The position numbers and the translations under genes are program-made. A stretch of 38,670 bases of DNA from Actinomycetota bacterium (lineage in GTDB: Bacteria > Actinomycetota > Actinomycetes > Propionibacteriales > Propionibacteriaceae): assembly GCA_020161015.1 (NCBI GenBank), contig JAIUOT010000010.1, forward strand, positions 1-38,670, in the 5' to 3' direction. The notes beneath the pieces are model-generated. The model saw only the letters and a list, made by a program, of their open reading frames with translations, was not told where the DNA came from and searched no databases. Positions 1-8,300 of the stretch are shown one piece after another; the first letter of the stretch is position 1, and each line of letters begins with the position of its first letter.

Positions 1-366
1 GAGGACGCCCTGAAGGCCGCCTGCCGCGACCGGGGCAGCCTGGCAGGTGCGGTGTTCCACAGCGATCACGGAGCGGTCTACACCTCGAAGTCGTACGCCA
101 AGCTGTGCGGCCAGCTCGGCGTCACCCAGTCCATGGGAGCGATCGGCACCAGCGCCGACAACGCGATGGCCGAGTCGTTCAACGCCACCCTGAAACGCGA
201 ACTCCTCGACGGAGCCGCCACGTTCACCGACGAGACCAGCTGCCGGCGCCACGTGTTCCGGTGGGCCACCCGCTACAACACCCGCCGCCGCCACTCCTGG
301 TGCGGCCACCAATCCCCATCCACCTACGAGGCCCACCGGGCCGCTACGCTGCCCACCGCGGCGTAA
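1..366 (+). CDS. IS3-family transposase OrfB, C-terminal fragment
   Basis: This is the C-terminal part of a DDE transposase (rve integrase core) that catalyses strand transfer of the IS. The frame is open from base 1, so the true start lies outside the window. Visible landmarks are the second catalytic aspartate in VFHSDHG, the catalytic glutamate in DNAMAESFNATLKREL, and the family ending RYNTRRRHSWCG followed by SPSTYEA. This spacing is typical of IS3 OrfB. The stop is TAA at 364-366, 41 bases before the point where the two IS copies diverge. In the inverted copy at the right edge, Ala115 is replaced by Thr. Confidence 0.92.
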   Translation, partial: EDALKAACRDRGSLAGAVFHSDHGAVYTSKSYAKLCGQLGVTQSMGAIGTSADNAMAESFNATLKRELLDGAATFTDETSCRRHVFRWATRYNTRRRHSWCGHQSPSTYEAHRAATLPTAA

Positions 367-391
367 TCAACCACAACCGTGTCCACGATCC

Positions 392-405
392 GGGGCGAAG
401 GCCCC
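392..405. terminator. Hairpin in the IS terminus
   Basis: A perfect 5-bp GC stem with a GAAG loop lies just after the transposase stop, inside the presumed terminal inverted repeat. The same hairpin is present at the right IS copy (38530-38543). It could limit read-through or be part of the end bound by transposase. There is no T-run, so the terminator reading is an inference. Confidence 0.4.
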
Positions 406-407
406 TC

Positions 408-829
408 CTCGCGCAGAGGGGCATCGACCCCGAACAGGTCGTGGCCGACTACGCTGTTGCCCGCCGGGCTGGGCACAAGTAGCCGCCGCCGATGCCCGGC
501 AGGCTGAACTGCCCCATCTGGACAGAGACCGACTTCTTCGGCACCGGCATCCTCACCTGGACCACCGACCGCGTCCAGCTCTACCTCGACACCACCAAGT
601 AGCCAGCACCCCGAAACCTCGACACACCCGGTGCAAACCGGAAGGCTTCCCGACCGGAGCCCGAGTGGTGTCGATACGAGGAGGCGGTCTCGGTGACAAC
701 GGCGGTGCCGGCGGACGAAGGATCCTCAGTTGTGCCGGCCAGTCCCAAGATCGAGCGAGGCACGTCGTTTCGAGAGCGGTGGTGGCGCGGAACTCAGACT
801 GAGCCGCAGCCTGGTCTCCGCCGTCGGTT
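408..829. other. Junction debris with short open frames, no complete gene
   Basis: Immediately after the IS end, one frame stays open for 24 codons and stops at 480-482 (contains GIDPEQVVADYAVARRAGHK). It looks like the tail of a gene whose 5' part was lost to the IS. An ATG at 492 opens a 36-codon frame ending at 602. A GTG at 693, preceded by GAGGAGG at 679-685, opens 54 codons that run to 857, antisense to the end of the AAA+ gene. None is recognised. They may be remnants of genes cut by rearrangement. Nothing else is seen here. Confidence 0.35.
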
Positions 830-2113
830 CTACACGAGCCTCCGCTTCTTGAGGTAGTTGCGCAGGTCCTTGAAGGTGCCGTCGTCTGTGCCGTACTGCA
901 CGACCGTGCGCGCTGACTGGAGCCACGGGGTGATGGACGGGGTGATCTGGCTCAGGGCCGTGTCGAGATCGGTTTGGGTGATCAAGCGGGCGTGTCCGGT
1001 GCGGACGGAATCGAGCAGCGCAAGCTCGGCGGCGCTCTCGCACACGTGAGCGATGTCAGCACCCGAGAACCCGTCCGCCGCTGCAGCGCACCGAGCCAGG
1101 TCGACACCTCCGATGGGTCGGCTCTTGAGATTGTTGGCGAAGATCGCCTTGCGCGCTTCGTCGTCGGGCGGCAGGACGAGCAGGGTGCGGTCGAGTCGCC
1201 CGGGGCGCCGCAGTGCGGGGTCGATGTCCCAGGGCTGGTTGGTGGCCCCGAGCACGAACACGCCATCGTTGGAGTCCACCGCGCCGTCCAGTTCGGTGAG
1301 AAGCTGGTTCACGGTCGTCCGCAGCGCCGAGTTGCGGGTGAGAGACCGCTTCTGGCCGAGGGCATCGAGCTCATCGAGGAACAGGACACAGGGTGCCGAT
1401 TGCCGTGCCAGCTGGAAGATCTCGTGCAGGTTGCCTTCGGAGTTGCCCACGTACATGTCAAGGATGTCGGCGATGCCGACCGGGATGAACTTGGCACCCA
1501 GTTCACCGGCCACCGCACGCGCCAGGAACGTCTTCCCGCAGCCCGGAGGCCCGTAGAGCAGCAGCCCGCCACGAAGGGACTTCCCGTACAGCTTCTGCAG
1601 CTCGGGGTTCCGAAGCGGCGCCAGGAAGGCTGCCTCCAGCCTCGCCTTGACGTGCTCGAGCCCGCCGACGTCGGCCAAGGTGATGCTCGGCCGCTCGACG
1701 TCCCAGGCCGCCACCTCGGACGACGCCGCCTCGTCGACGAACATCGGCGGGACGAGACCGTCGAACTGCCCCTCGGCCTGCCGCCAGAACTCGGCTGGGT
1801 CGCGTGCCGCATCCTCCGAAGCGGGGGAGTCGGCAGGGTGGTCGCGAGCCTCCGCACGCGCCGGCACAGCGGGCTCGAGGGACGCCGTGGACGGTGCATG
1901 CTCGCCGAGCACGGCCACCATCAAGGCCCGGGCCGCGGCATCCTCGGGATTGTGCTGCAGCGCCACCGCGCAGTGCACGACAGCCTCCAGTTCGCGGCCG
2001 GCACCGATCAGCTTCCGAGCCAGGTGTAGGCGCAGTGGCAAGTCGTCCGGCACGCGTTCCACCGCGGCGAGGAGGCTGGCCAGCACCGGGTCGGGAGATG
2101 TCGGTTCGGTCAC
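830..2113 (-). CDS. AAA+ ATPase of the Cdc48/spastin-like class
   Basis: A 427-aa protein. Residues 1-80 look helical and TPR-like, followed by an acidic, Pro/Ala-rich linker and one AAA+ module at about 140-390. Walker A is GPPGCGKT at 188-195 and Walker B is VLFLDELD at 243-250. Sensor 1 is in GATNQPWDIDP around 289-299, and the second region of homology RRPGRLD carries the arginine fingers near 302-306. Family knowledge implies a hexameric ring that unfolds or remodels proteins; the substrate is unknown. I place the start at GTG 2113, not further upstream, because it overlaps the stop of the preceding gene as GTGA. This implies translational coupling to the TPR-membrane protein, a likely partner that would tether the ATPase to the membrane. 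Confidence 0.85.
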   Translation of the reverse strand: MTEPTSPDPVLASLLAAVERVPDDLPLRLHLARKLIGAGRELEAVVHCAVALQHNPEDAAARALMVAVLGEHAPSTASLEPAVPARAEARDHPADSPASEDAARDPAEFWRQAEGQFDGLVPPMFVDEAASSEVAAWDVERPSITLADVGGLEHVKARLEAAFLAPLRNPELQKLYGKSLRGGLLLYGPPGCGKTFLARAVAGELGAKFIPVGIADILDMYVGNSEGNLHEIFQLARQSAPCVLFLDELDALGQKRSLTRNSALRTTVNQLLTELDGAVDSNDGVFVLGATNQPWDIDPALRRPGRLDRTLLVLPPDDEARKAIFANNLKSRPIGGVDLARCAAAADGFSGADIAHVCESAAELALLDSVRTGHARLITQTDLDTALSQITPSITPWLQSARTVVQYGTDDGTFKDLRNYLKKRRLV

Positions 2114-3180
2114 GTTTCGAACTTCCGGGGAATCCAGCTCAGCGCTGCCCCCACCCAGATGAGGATCTTGGCGAGAACCAGCATCGAGACCATGCGCGGG
2201 AACCACGATCCCATGTTCAGGCACACCACGGCCACTATCAGGCAGCCGATCCAGGCAGCCCCGGACCAGTCACGCCGCGGGAATGCCCGCAGGTGCGCCC
2301 CGACGGATCGGCCGAGCTGCCAACAGATGTTGGCTAGGAGAAGCATCATCACCAGCCCGGCAACCCCGGCCGACGCCCGCATCGCCACGACCGAGCCGGC
2401 GGCAGAGCCGAACACGCAGCCGAAGAAGGCCAAGATGATGATGGTGTGCACCAGCCAGATGATCCGCCGGAAGATGTAGGCGATGGCCCCAAGTGGCGCC
2501 TGATCGAACGGGGACTCGCGCAACGCCTCCGCCGAGCCGCGCATTCCCCGGCTGAACCCCCAGCCCATGGCAGCCAGCACCGCCAACTCCTGCCTCGCCT
2601 CCAGATGTGTGGGCTCAAGCTCAAGAGCCCGCCTCAGATGCACCCGAGCGCGCCCACGGGCTGCCGGCCCCGGACGCAACCGCCCTGGATACATCTCGGC
2701 CTGCGCCGCCAGCACGTGTGAGTCGGGATCGAGTGGCTGCAGGTCCACCACGCGCGCCGCGGACGCCCGGGCCTGCCCACGATGACGACCACCGTTCATC
2801 CGGGCCGCAGCCAACGCCCAATGACCGCCCGGCAGCTGCGGCCACTGCGCGATCGCCTGCTCAGCATGCCGGACCGCCTGCGCCGCATCGCCCGCAGCCG
2901 TATACGCCAACGACGTCAAGACCCACGCACCGGGCTCCAAAGGCGCCCCCGCCAGCGCAGTCCTCGCCGCACTCAGGGCATGACCGGCCTCACCCAACTG
3001 AAGATGACACCTTCCGGCCAGCAAGAGGGCGTCAGTGCTGCCAGGATCGGCGGCAAGAACCTGAGCAGCAACGACCAGTGCGTCGCGGGGGCGACCAAGG
3101 TCGAGCAGCGCGTCAGCTCGACTGAGCTCGTCAGCAACCGCTGGGGCACCGAGTCGGTCCTCTCCCCGCTCACTCGCCAT
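2110..3180 (-). CDS. TPR protein with four C-terminal membrane segments
   Basis: A 356-aa protein. Residues about 15-200 are tandem TPR-like helices (for example ADALLDLGRPRDALVVAAQVL and HLRRALELEPTHLEARQELAVL). Four hydrophobic segments follow in the last 140 residues, beginning with LVHTIIILAFFGCVFG, VAGLVMMLLLANICW, WIGCLIVAVVCLNMG and MVSMLVLAKILIWVG. It probably scaffolds a protein assembly at the membrane. The start is ATG 3180, which has GGAGGGGG six bases upstream; a longer frame begins at 3225 without a comparable site. Its stop overlaps the AAA+ gene by four bases. The function is unknown, and the pairing with the ATPase is inferred from coupling. Confidence 0.78.
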   Translation of the reverse strand: MASERGEDRLGAPAVADELSRADALLDLGRPRDALVVAAQVLAADPGSTDALLLAGRCHLQLGEAGHALSAARTALAGAPLEPGAWVLTSLAYTAAGDAAQAVRHAEQAIAQWPQLPGGHWALAAARMNGGRHRGQARASAARVVDLQPLDPDSHVLAAQAEMYPGRLRPGPAARGRARVHLRRALELEPTHLEARQELAVLAAMGWGFSRGMRGSAEALRESPFDQAPLGAIAYIFRRIIWLVHTIIILAFFGCVFGSAAGSVVAMRASAGVAGLVMMLLLANICWQLGRSVGAHLRAFPRRDWSGAAWIGCLIVAVVCLNMGSWFPRMVSMLVLAKILIWVGAALSWIPRKFET

Positions 3181-3261
3181 GCGACGCCCCCTCCGAGCCA
3201 CGGGCGACCGGAGTGGCCAGACCACGTGGGGCCAGGCTGGAATCGCGCGGAGCGGTGGCCA

Positions 3262-3948
3262 TCAACGGTCCTCCTGGGCACGCACGCTGACCACGCCGGC
3301 CAACTCCGCAAGCCTCTCCTCAAGCGGTGCGGTGTCCTCGAAGCCAGCTCGATCAGCAACCATCACGGACGTGTACCGACCCTCCCGGCAAACCTGGCTC
3401 GTCACCGCCATCGGATCCTCACCCGTCGGCAGGAGTGTTACGATCTGATCCGATCCTGCAGGCATTCCCTGGAACTCCTCAATCATCGTCGAGAACAACG
3501 AGCAAGCCTCCGCGGGCCCGATTTCCCTGCCAGCCTCGACCAGTCCGGCAGCTTCCTCCAGCCGCTTGAGGTTCTCCTCGTCGCTCAACACCCCCGAGGA
3601 CTTCGCCGCTCGGACAATGTCGGGTAGTGAACGCGCCCAGTCCTGCGCGGGAATCGAGACAACCTGAACGAAACGCGCCTCTGCGCCGCTCCACTGACAG
3701 TGCTGAACGCCGGCCGTAGCCCCCACCCTCCCCTGGGAGCCCCGCTCATCGAGCAGGCCCGCCACCTCCTCCGCGGTCAGAAGGTCGCAAGGACCCGGCT
3801 CTACCTCCTGAGAACGAGACGGCGCAGCCGATGCTAACCCTGCTGTCGGAGGAACGGGAGCCGACGAACAGCCAGCTAGGAACAGCACCGCAGCCAAACC
3901 CCAGTGACGTGCAAGCGAAAACGATCCCCGAGTGGGACCTACCGACAT
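3262..3948 (-). CDS. DUF3558-like lipoprotein
   Basis: A 228-aa exported lipoprotein. The signal peptide ends in the lipobox LAGC, with Cys27 as the predicted lipidation site, followed by a Ser/Pro/Ala-rich spacer. The start of the mature domain, GPCDLLTAEEVAGLLD, and a later QHCQWSG resemble the DUF3558 family of actinobacterial lipoproteins, whose function is unknown. The chosen ATG (3948) has AAGGAG five bases upstream. The longer frame from 4050 would put the signal peptide in the middle of the protein. It lies 81 bp upstream of the TPR gene on the same strand and may belong to the same unit. Confidence 0.75.
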   Translation of the reverse strand: MSVGPTRGSFSLARHWGLAAVLFLAGCSSAPVPPTAGLASAAPSRSQEVEPGPCDLLTAEEVAGLLDERGSQGRVGATAGVQHCQWSGAEARFVQVVSIPAQDWARSLPDIVRAAKSSGVLSDEENLKRLEEAAGLVEAGREIGPAEACSLFSTMIEEFQGMPAGSDQIVTLLPTGEDPMAVTSQVCREGRYTSVMVADRAGFEDTAPLEERLAELAGVVSVRAQEDR

Positions 3949-4046
3949 CACGACTCCTTGACGCAGCCTGCCGAACGCGGTCCCAGTCGGCGAGACGGGG
4001 CCCTCTTGAGTCGCGCTGGGGCGCAGGCCGGACACCGAGCAGCACG

Positions 4047-4283
4047 TCATCTTGACCTACCTACATACCGATCGTGGATAGTCGTCACAATCACGTCAAT
4101 TAGGGCACCCACGAAGAAGAACATCGACGACCAGAGAATCGCATCCCCCGCCGCGTTCTTACCCGCGGCCATTCCACCAACCACAGCCAAGACCGCTAGG
4201 AATGCCAGCAGGAGAGTAGCGCCCGTGCCAGTAACCACCCACTCAATACGCTGTTCATGGAGTTCCTTGACCCACCGAAACAC
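4047..4283 (-). CDS. Small two-segment membrane protein
   Basis: A 78-aa protein of unknown function with two hydrophobic segments: TGATLLLAFLAVLAVVGGMA and ILWSSMFFFVGALIDVIV. Two GTG starts are possible. The one at 4292 overlaps the previous gene's stop as GTGA, but AGGAGG abuts it directly. The one at 4283 lies nine bases after AGGAGG and is preferred. It follows the glycine-zipper protein and precedes the lipoprotein. It could be a membrane accessory or an immunity-type protein in the toxin locus, but nothing in the sequence proves this. Confidence 0.6.
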   Translation of the reverse strand: MFRWVKELHEQRIEWVVTGTGATLLLAFLAVLAVVGGMAAGKNAAGDAILWSSMFFFVGALIDVIVTTIHDRYVGRSR

Positions 4284-4288
4284 CGCTG

Positions 4289-4429
4289 TCACCCTCCTAG
4301 CAGGCGTTCATCGATAGCATCGGCCATCTGGTTGGCAACGTAGTCGCCGGTGCCGGCGCCCACCACGCCGCCAGCGATGGCTCCGCCGAGTTGCGCGGGG
4401 AGAGACGACCTAGTCGCTGCGCCGGACAT
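4289..4429 (-). CDS. Small glycine-zipper peptide
   Basis: A 46-aa protein dominated by AQLGGAIAGGVVGAGTGDYV, a small-residue helix of the glycine-zipper kind that often packs in membranes, followed by an amphipathic acidic tail ending ERLLGG. The frame is open upstream to 4537, but the ATG at 4429 follows a GGAAGG-like site. It overlaps the end of the preceding membrane gene by 20 bases, and its stop overlaps the next gene. This tight packing supports a real coding frame. An ATG at 4447 is an alternative start. No function is assigned. Confidence 0.5.
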   Translation of the reverse strand: MSGAATRSSLPAQLGGAIAGGVVGAGTGDYVANQMADAIDERLLGG

Positions 4430-4808
4430 CCCCTTCGCCTTCCTCATGGTTGCCGGACGGAGGCTCCGGCGGCCTTCCCGTCGGGGGCCGTCCGCCCCAA
4501 GGGCTTCGCCTTGTGAGGACGGCAGTGCGCGCAGCAAGGGCGCACCAGAGCAGAATCGAGACTACGAGCGACCATGTCATTGATCCGGATAGTCTGGCCT
4601 CCAGCATGAGCGCTGGCAGGCTAAGCAATCCCCCGATGAGCAACAATATCGAATACCCGTCGTAGACAAGACCCGCATTGTCTCGCCCTCGTGTCCTCTT
4701 CAGTGCGCGGTGCACGCGCAGGCCGGTTTGGCCCATATCGACCATAGGGTCGCTCCATCCCCAGAAGCAGACCAGCTTGGTCACTGGGGTCCGCCCGCTC
4801 ACCAGCAT
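4410..4808 (-). CDS. Small membrane protein, start uncertain
   Basis: About 132 aa if the ATG at 4808 is used; the frame stays open to 4880. There is one clear hydrophobic hairpin, beginning YSILLLIGGLLSLPALML and then SMTWSLVVSILLWCALA, and a basic, proline-rich C-terminus. The N-terminal part has weaker coding character, and a competing frame (4621-4896) overlaps it, so the real start may be the in-frame ATG before VDMGQTGL. The family is not recognised. It lies between the candidate immunity gene and the glycine-zipper peptide on the same strand. The bases between 4809 and 5063 hold no gene I can support. Confidence 0.45.
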   Translation of the reverse strand: MLVSGRTPVTKLVCFWGWSDPMVDMGQTGLRVHRALKRTRGRDNAGLVYDGYSILLLIGGLLSLPALMLEARLSGSMTWSLVVSILLWCALAARTAVLTRRSPWGGRPPTGRPPEPPSGNHEEGEGDVRRSD

Positions 4809-5063
4809 CCCTGCCGTAGCTGTGTGCGCTGGCCTGCGGCGCCGCACCGGCGGCCGCGTGAGCAACTTGGACTCCGCCAATCTGCTCGCGCTCCATGTTG
4901 TGAAGCTGGACGGCGGGTAGCGGGCCTGCTCATCGATGTCGGCGATGCGAGGAGCCGTTGCCTCCTTCGCCCCGGATCCAACGATTGTTGAGCCACGGCT
5001 GATCTCCTTCCAGCGTTCCGGGACACTTTCTCGGTGGCCCCCTGTGGTAACAGCAGCAGTCGT

Positions 5064-5393
5064 TTAGTGATGACCAGCGTTTAGGAATGCTGCATATACC
5101 GATCGAAGCGCCGTCGCATAGTCGAGATATCGCTGAGCGGTTTCCTTGTCGCTCTCCTTCGTGAACCGCAGGCCAGAGACCTCGCCGGACAGACCGTCGA
5201 GAGCGGCAAGTACGTCGGGGATCGCGGGTTCCCAGACGCCTTGATTCACGAAGGGCAGGACCGATTCGGCCACCCAGGTGTCGTAGAGGGCGAGGTTGGC
5301 GTGCAGTTCATTCAAGGCGTCGTGCGCACTTCCGGGAGGGAACGAGGTCCGGCGCCAGCGTGCAACCGCATCCTCAAGCGTGATCATGTTCAC
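5064..5393 (-). CDS. Candidate immunity protein for the RHS toxin
   Basis: A 109-aa, mostly helical, mildly acidic cytoplasmic-type protein with no signal peptide. Its GTG start (5393) overlaps the RHS stop as GTGA; an in-frame ATG two codons later is an alternative. Polymorphic-toxin loci place the gene protecting against the C-terminal toxin tip directly after the toxin gene, and that position and coupling are the evidence here. The sequence contains LHANLALYDTWVAESVLPF and ends LRSVYAAFLNAGHH. I do not recognise the immunity family. The expected role is to bind and neutralise the toxin tip inside the producing cell. Confidence 0.65.
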   Translation of the reverse strand: MNMITLEDAVARWRRTSFPPGSAHDALNELHANLALYDTWVAESVLPFVNQGVWEPAIPDVLAALDGLSGEVSGLRFTKESDKETAQRYLDYATALRSVYAAFLNAGHH

Positions 5394-8300
5394 CGGTACC
5401 AGAAGGTGATGATGTTGCCGTCGCTGTCGAGAATGCCGCCCGGGCCGCCACCCGGGGTCCGGTAACTGATCCCTTGGCTGCCGTCCTTGAGCTCAATCGG
5501 CTTCCCCACGCCGGAAGGTTTGCTGGCCCAGTCAAGAGCATCTGCGGCATACTCCTCTCGTGTCACACCGGCTTCCGCCCCGTGTTTGCTGAAATGGTAC
5601 TCAAAGCTCGCGGCCTCATCGCCGAAGCTTGTGGCACGCCATCCCTGCCCGAGGCGGCTTAAGTCGTTCGCGGCCTCGATGGCCTCGCCCGCACGGGCGA
5701 GGGTCTTGGCGATCTTGCCGATCTTGCCGAGGCCTAGAGGCAAGAACCCTGCTGCGAGGGCGCCGCAGGCTCCTGCCTCTCCGCGGCTGCATCCGACCGC
5801 ATCGGTGATTCCCAAGAGATCCGCCGCGATCTGTTCCTCTAGCCTCTGCTGGTCGCTCTTCGCGTAGGTGTAAGGCCGCAATTGACCTGGGCCCCATCCG
5901 TAGTTGCCAGAGGGATCGATGTTCTGAGCGATCTCAAGTGCCCGGTCGGGGGGTAGTGGCATGGTCCCGCCCGTGGATGACGCACGAGGGGCCGACCGGC
6001 CGTAGCCCGCCCTCTCACCGGCGCGGTGAGTGGCCAGGGGGCTGGGTCTGCTGATGCGGGCTCGTTGCCACATGGTGACGCGGGCGGCGCGGTCTGCTTT
6101 GGAGTTGCAGGTGTCGATGCACATCGTCCATTCGCCGGTGGGGTCGGCTTTAGTGATGGGGGTGTTGTTGGCGTAGAGGTAGGGGTTCCATTGGAGTGGG
6201 TCGGCGAGGGCTTGGATGGGGTCGACGGTGACGAATCGTTGGAGGACGGTGTCGTAGTCGCGGGCGCCGATTCGGATGAGTCCGGTGGCGTCTTTGGTGC
6301 CGCCGACGAAGCTGCGTTCTCCGGTCCATCCGGTGGGCGGGGTGCCTCGGGTGTTGCCGTAGGGGTCTTGCCACGTGGTTTTGAGGTTGCCGGTGGCGTT
6401 GGCGACTTGGTGGTGGGTGGTTCCTTGCCAGTCGGGGATGAGGGTGGTGACGGTGTCGTTGCTGGCGCCTGTACGCACGGCGAGAGTCTTCCCGCCGTGG
6501 GTGTAGTAGCGCAGCGCGGAGATGGTGGGGGTGGTGCCTTGTAGTGGTGGTTGGGTGCCGCTGTCGGTGAGGGTGATCTCGGCGCCGGCGAGGTAGAGGG
6601 TGGTGGTGTTGGCTTCTTGGCGCAGGATGCGTGCGCCGGTGGCGTCGTAGACCATGCGGGCGACGGTGTCGGTGCCTTGTTTGACTTCGGTGGGCTGGTT
6701 CGTGTCGTCCCAGACGAGGGTTTGTTGTTGTCCGGCGGGTCCGGGGCGGCTGGTGGTGTTGCCGGCCTGGTCGGCGGTGTAGGTGGCGCTGCCGGGGTTG
6801 GTGCCGGTGGCGGTGGTGCCGGTGATGAAGTGCGGGGTGACTGAGTCGGTGCCGTCGCCGGGGTAGGTGTAGGTGGTGGTGGTGCTGGTGGTTGTGGTGC
6901 GGTCGGTGCGGCTTGTGGTTTTGCCGGTGGTGTCGGTGTCCCAGCTGGACCAGTAGGGTGCGGGGCCCGTAAGGGCGGCTTGGCTTCGTCCGGCCGGGTC
7001 GCAGTCTGTGGTTGTGGGTGTCCAGGCTTCGGTGAGTTGTTGCTGGTGGTCGTAGGTGAAGCACTGGTTGTCGAGTTGTCCGCCGGCGAGTGCGGAGGTG
7101 ACTTGGGTGACGTTTCCGGCGGGGTCGTAGGTGAGGGTGGTGGCTTCGTCGGTGACGCCGGGGTTGACCTGCCGGTTGAGCATGGTGCCGGTGAGGCGGA
7201 GGGTGGCCTGGTCTCTGGTGTAGGTGGCCATGATCGCTTTGCCGGTGTGGGTGCCGAGCAGGATCGCCGCGACGGTGCCCCATTGGAGGTATTGGGTGTC
7301 GGTGACGTAGGTGGCGGTGGTGGCCCCGAGTGTTCCGGTGAGGGTGTCGGGCAGGCCGGTCAGGCCGGTGTAGCCGTAGGTGAGCGTTTCGGCGGGGACT
7401 GGGCCGGCGGCGGGCAGGGTTTGTGTCTTGAGGCTGCCGTCGGGGTTGTAGGTGGAGGTGGTCGTGTAGGTGCCGGCGAGTTGGGCGCCGATCAGGCCGG
7501 TGATCTCGGGTACGACGGTGGCGGCGCTGGTGACGCGTCCGGCGGTGTCGTAGGCCTCGACCCGGTTGGTGATGGTGCCGCCGTCGAGGTGGCGGTTGGT
7601 GGAGGCGACCAGGCCCTTCTTGACGGTGTCGTAGGTGGTGGTGATCAGTTCGGTGGTGCCGTCGGCCTTGGTGGTCTTGGTGGGCCGGCCGAGGGCGTCG
7701 TAGAAGTATTTCAGGGTGACGCCGCGGGCGTCGGTGGTCGAGGTGAGCTGGTTGAGGGTGTTGTAGGTGGAGGTCGTGAGGCCCTTGTCGGGGTCGTCGG
7801 CGGTGAGCCGGTTGCCGGCCAGGTCCCAGGTGTAGGTCCAGGTGTTGTTCTTGGCGTCGGTCATTGAGGCGAGGTTGCCGGCCGGGTCGTAGGTGTAGTG
7901 GGTGCTCACCCCGGGTGCGGTGGTGTCGTTGCCGAGGTGGTGGACGAGTTCGGTGGTGCGGTTGAAGACGTCGGTGATCACGGTGGTGGGGGTGCCACCG
8001 GCGGGCGGGGTGGTGTGGGTGCGGTCGCCTCCGTAGGTGGTGAGGGTTTCCCATTTCTGGGTTTCGGCGCTGTAGAGGGCGTCGTGGGTTTGTCGGCCGG
8101 CGAAGTCGAACCGGTAGCGGTGGGAGGAGGGGATGTCGCCGCGGGTGTTCGGCTGTACCAGGGTGGTGTTCGGGGCGGTCGCGTTGTAGTAGCTGTCGAC
8201 GAGGACGGCGTTGCCGCGGGAGTCGTAGCGGGTGTCGGTGATCAGCCGGCCGCCGGCAGCGGATTGGGTTTGGGTTTGCCGGGTCCGTAGGAAGGAGTCG

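Larger units (their letters stand above)
1..407 (+). mobile_element. IS3-family insertion sequence, 3' part (left bracket)
   Basis: This is the end of an IS3-type element whose 5' part lies outside the window. It carries the C-terminal transposase and a short non-coding tail. Positions 265-407 reappear inverted at 38528-38670 with one mismatch (G at 343 here, A in the other copy on the matching strand). The two copies stop matching after 407, so the IS terminus lies at or just before that base. The tail holds a perfect 5-bp hairpin, GGGGC-GAAG-GCCCC, at 392-405. Confidence 0.9.

Noticed and set aside
3931-4050. Longer lipoprotein start at 4050
   Set aside because: It would place the signal peptide and lipobox over 50 residues inside the protein; ATG 3948 has AAGGAG at good spacing.
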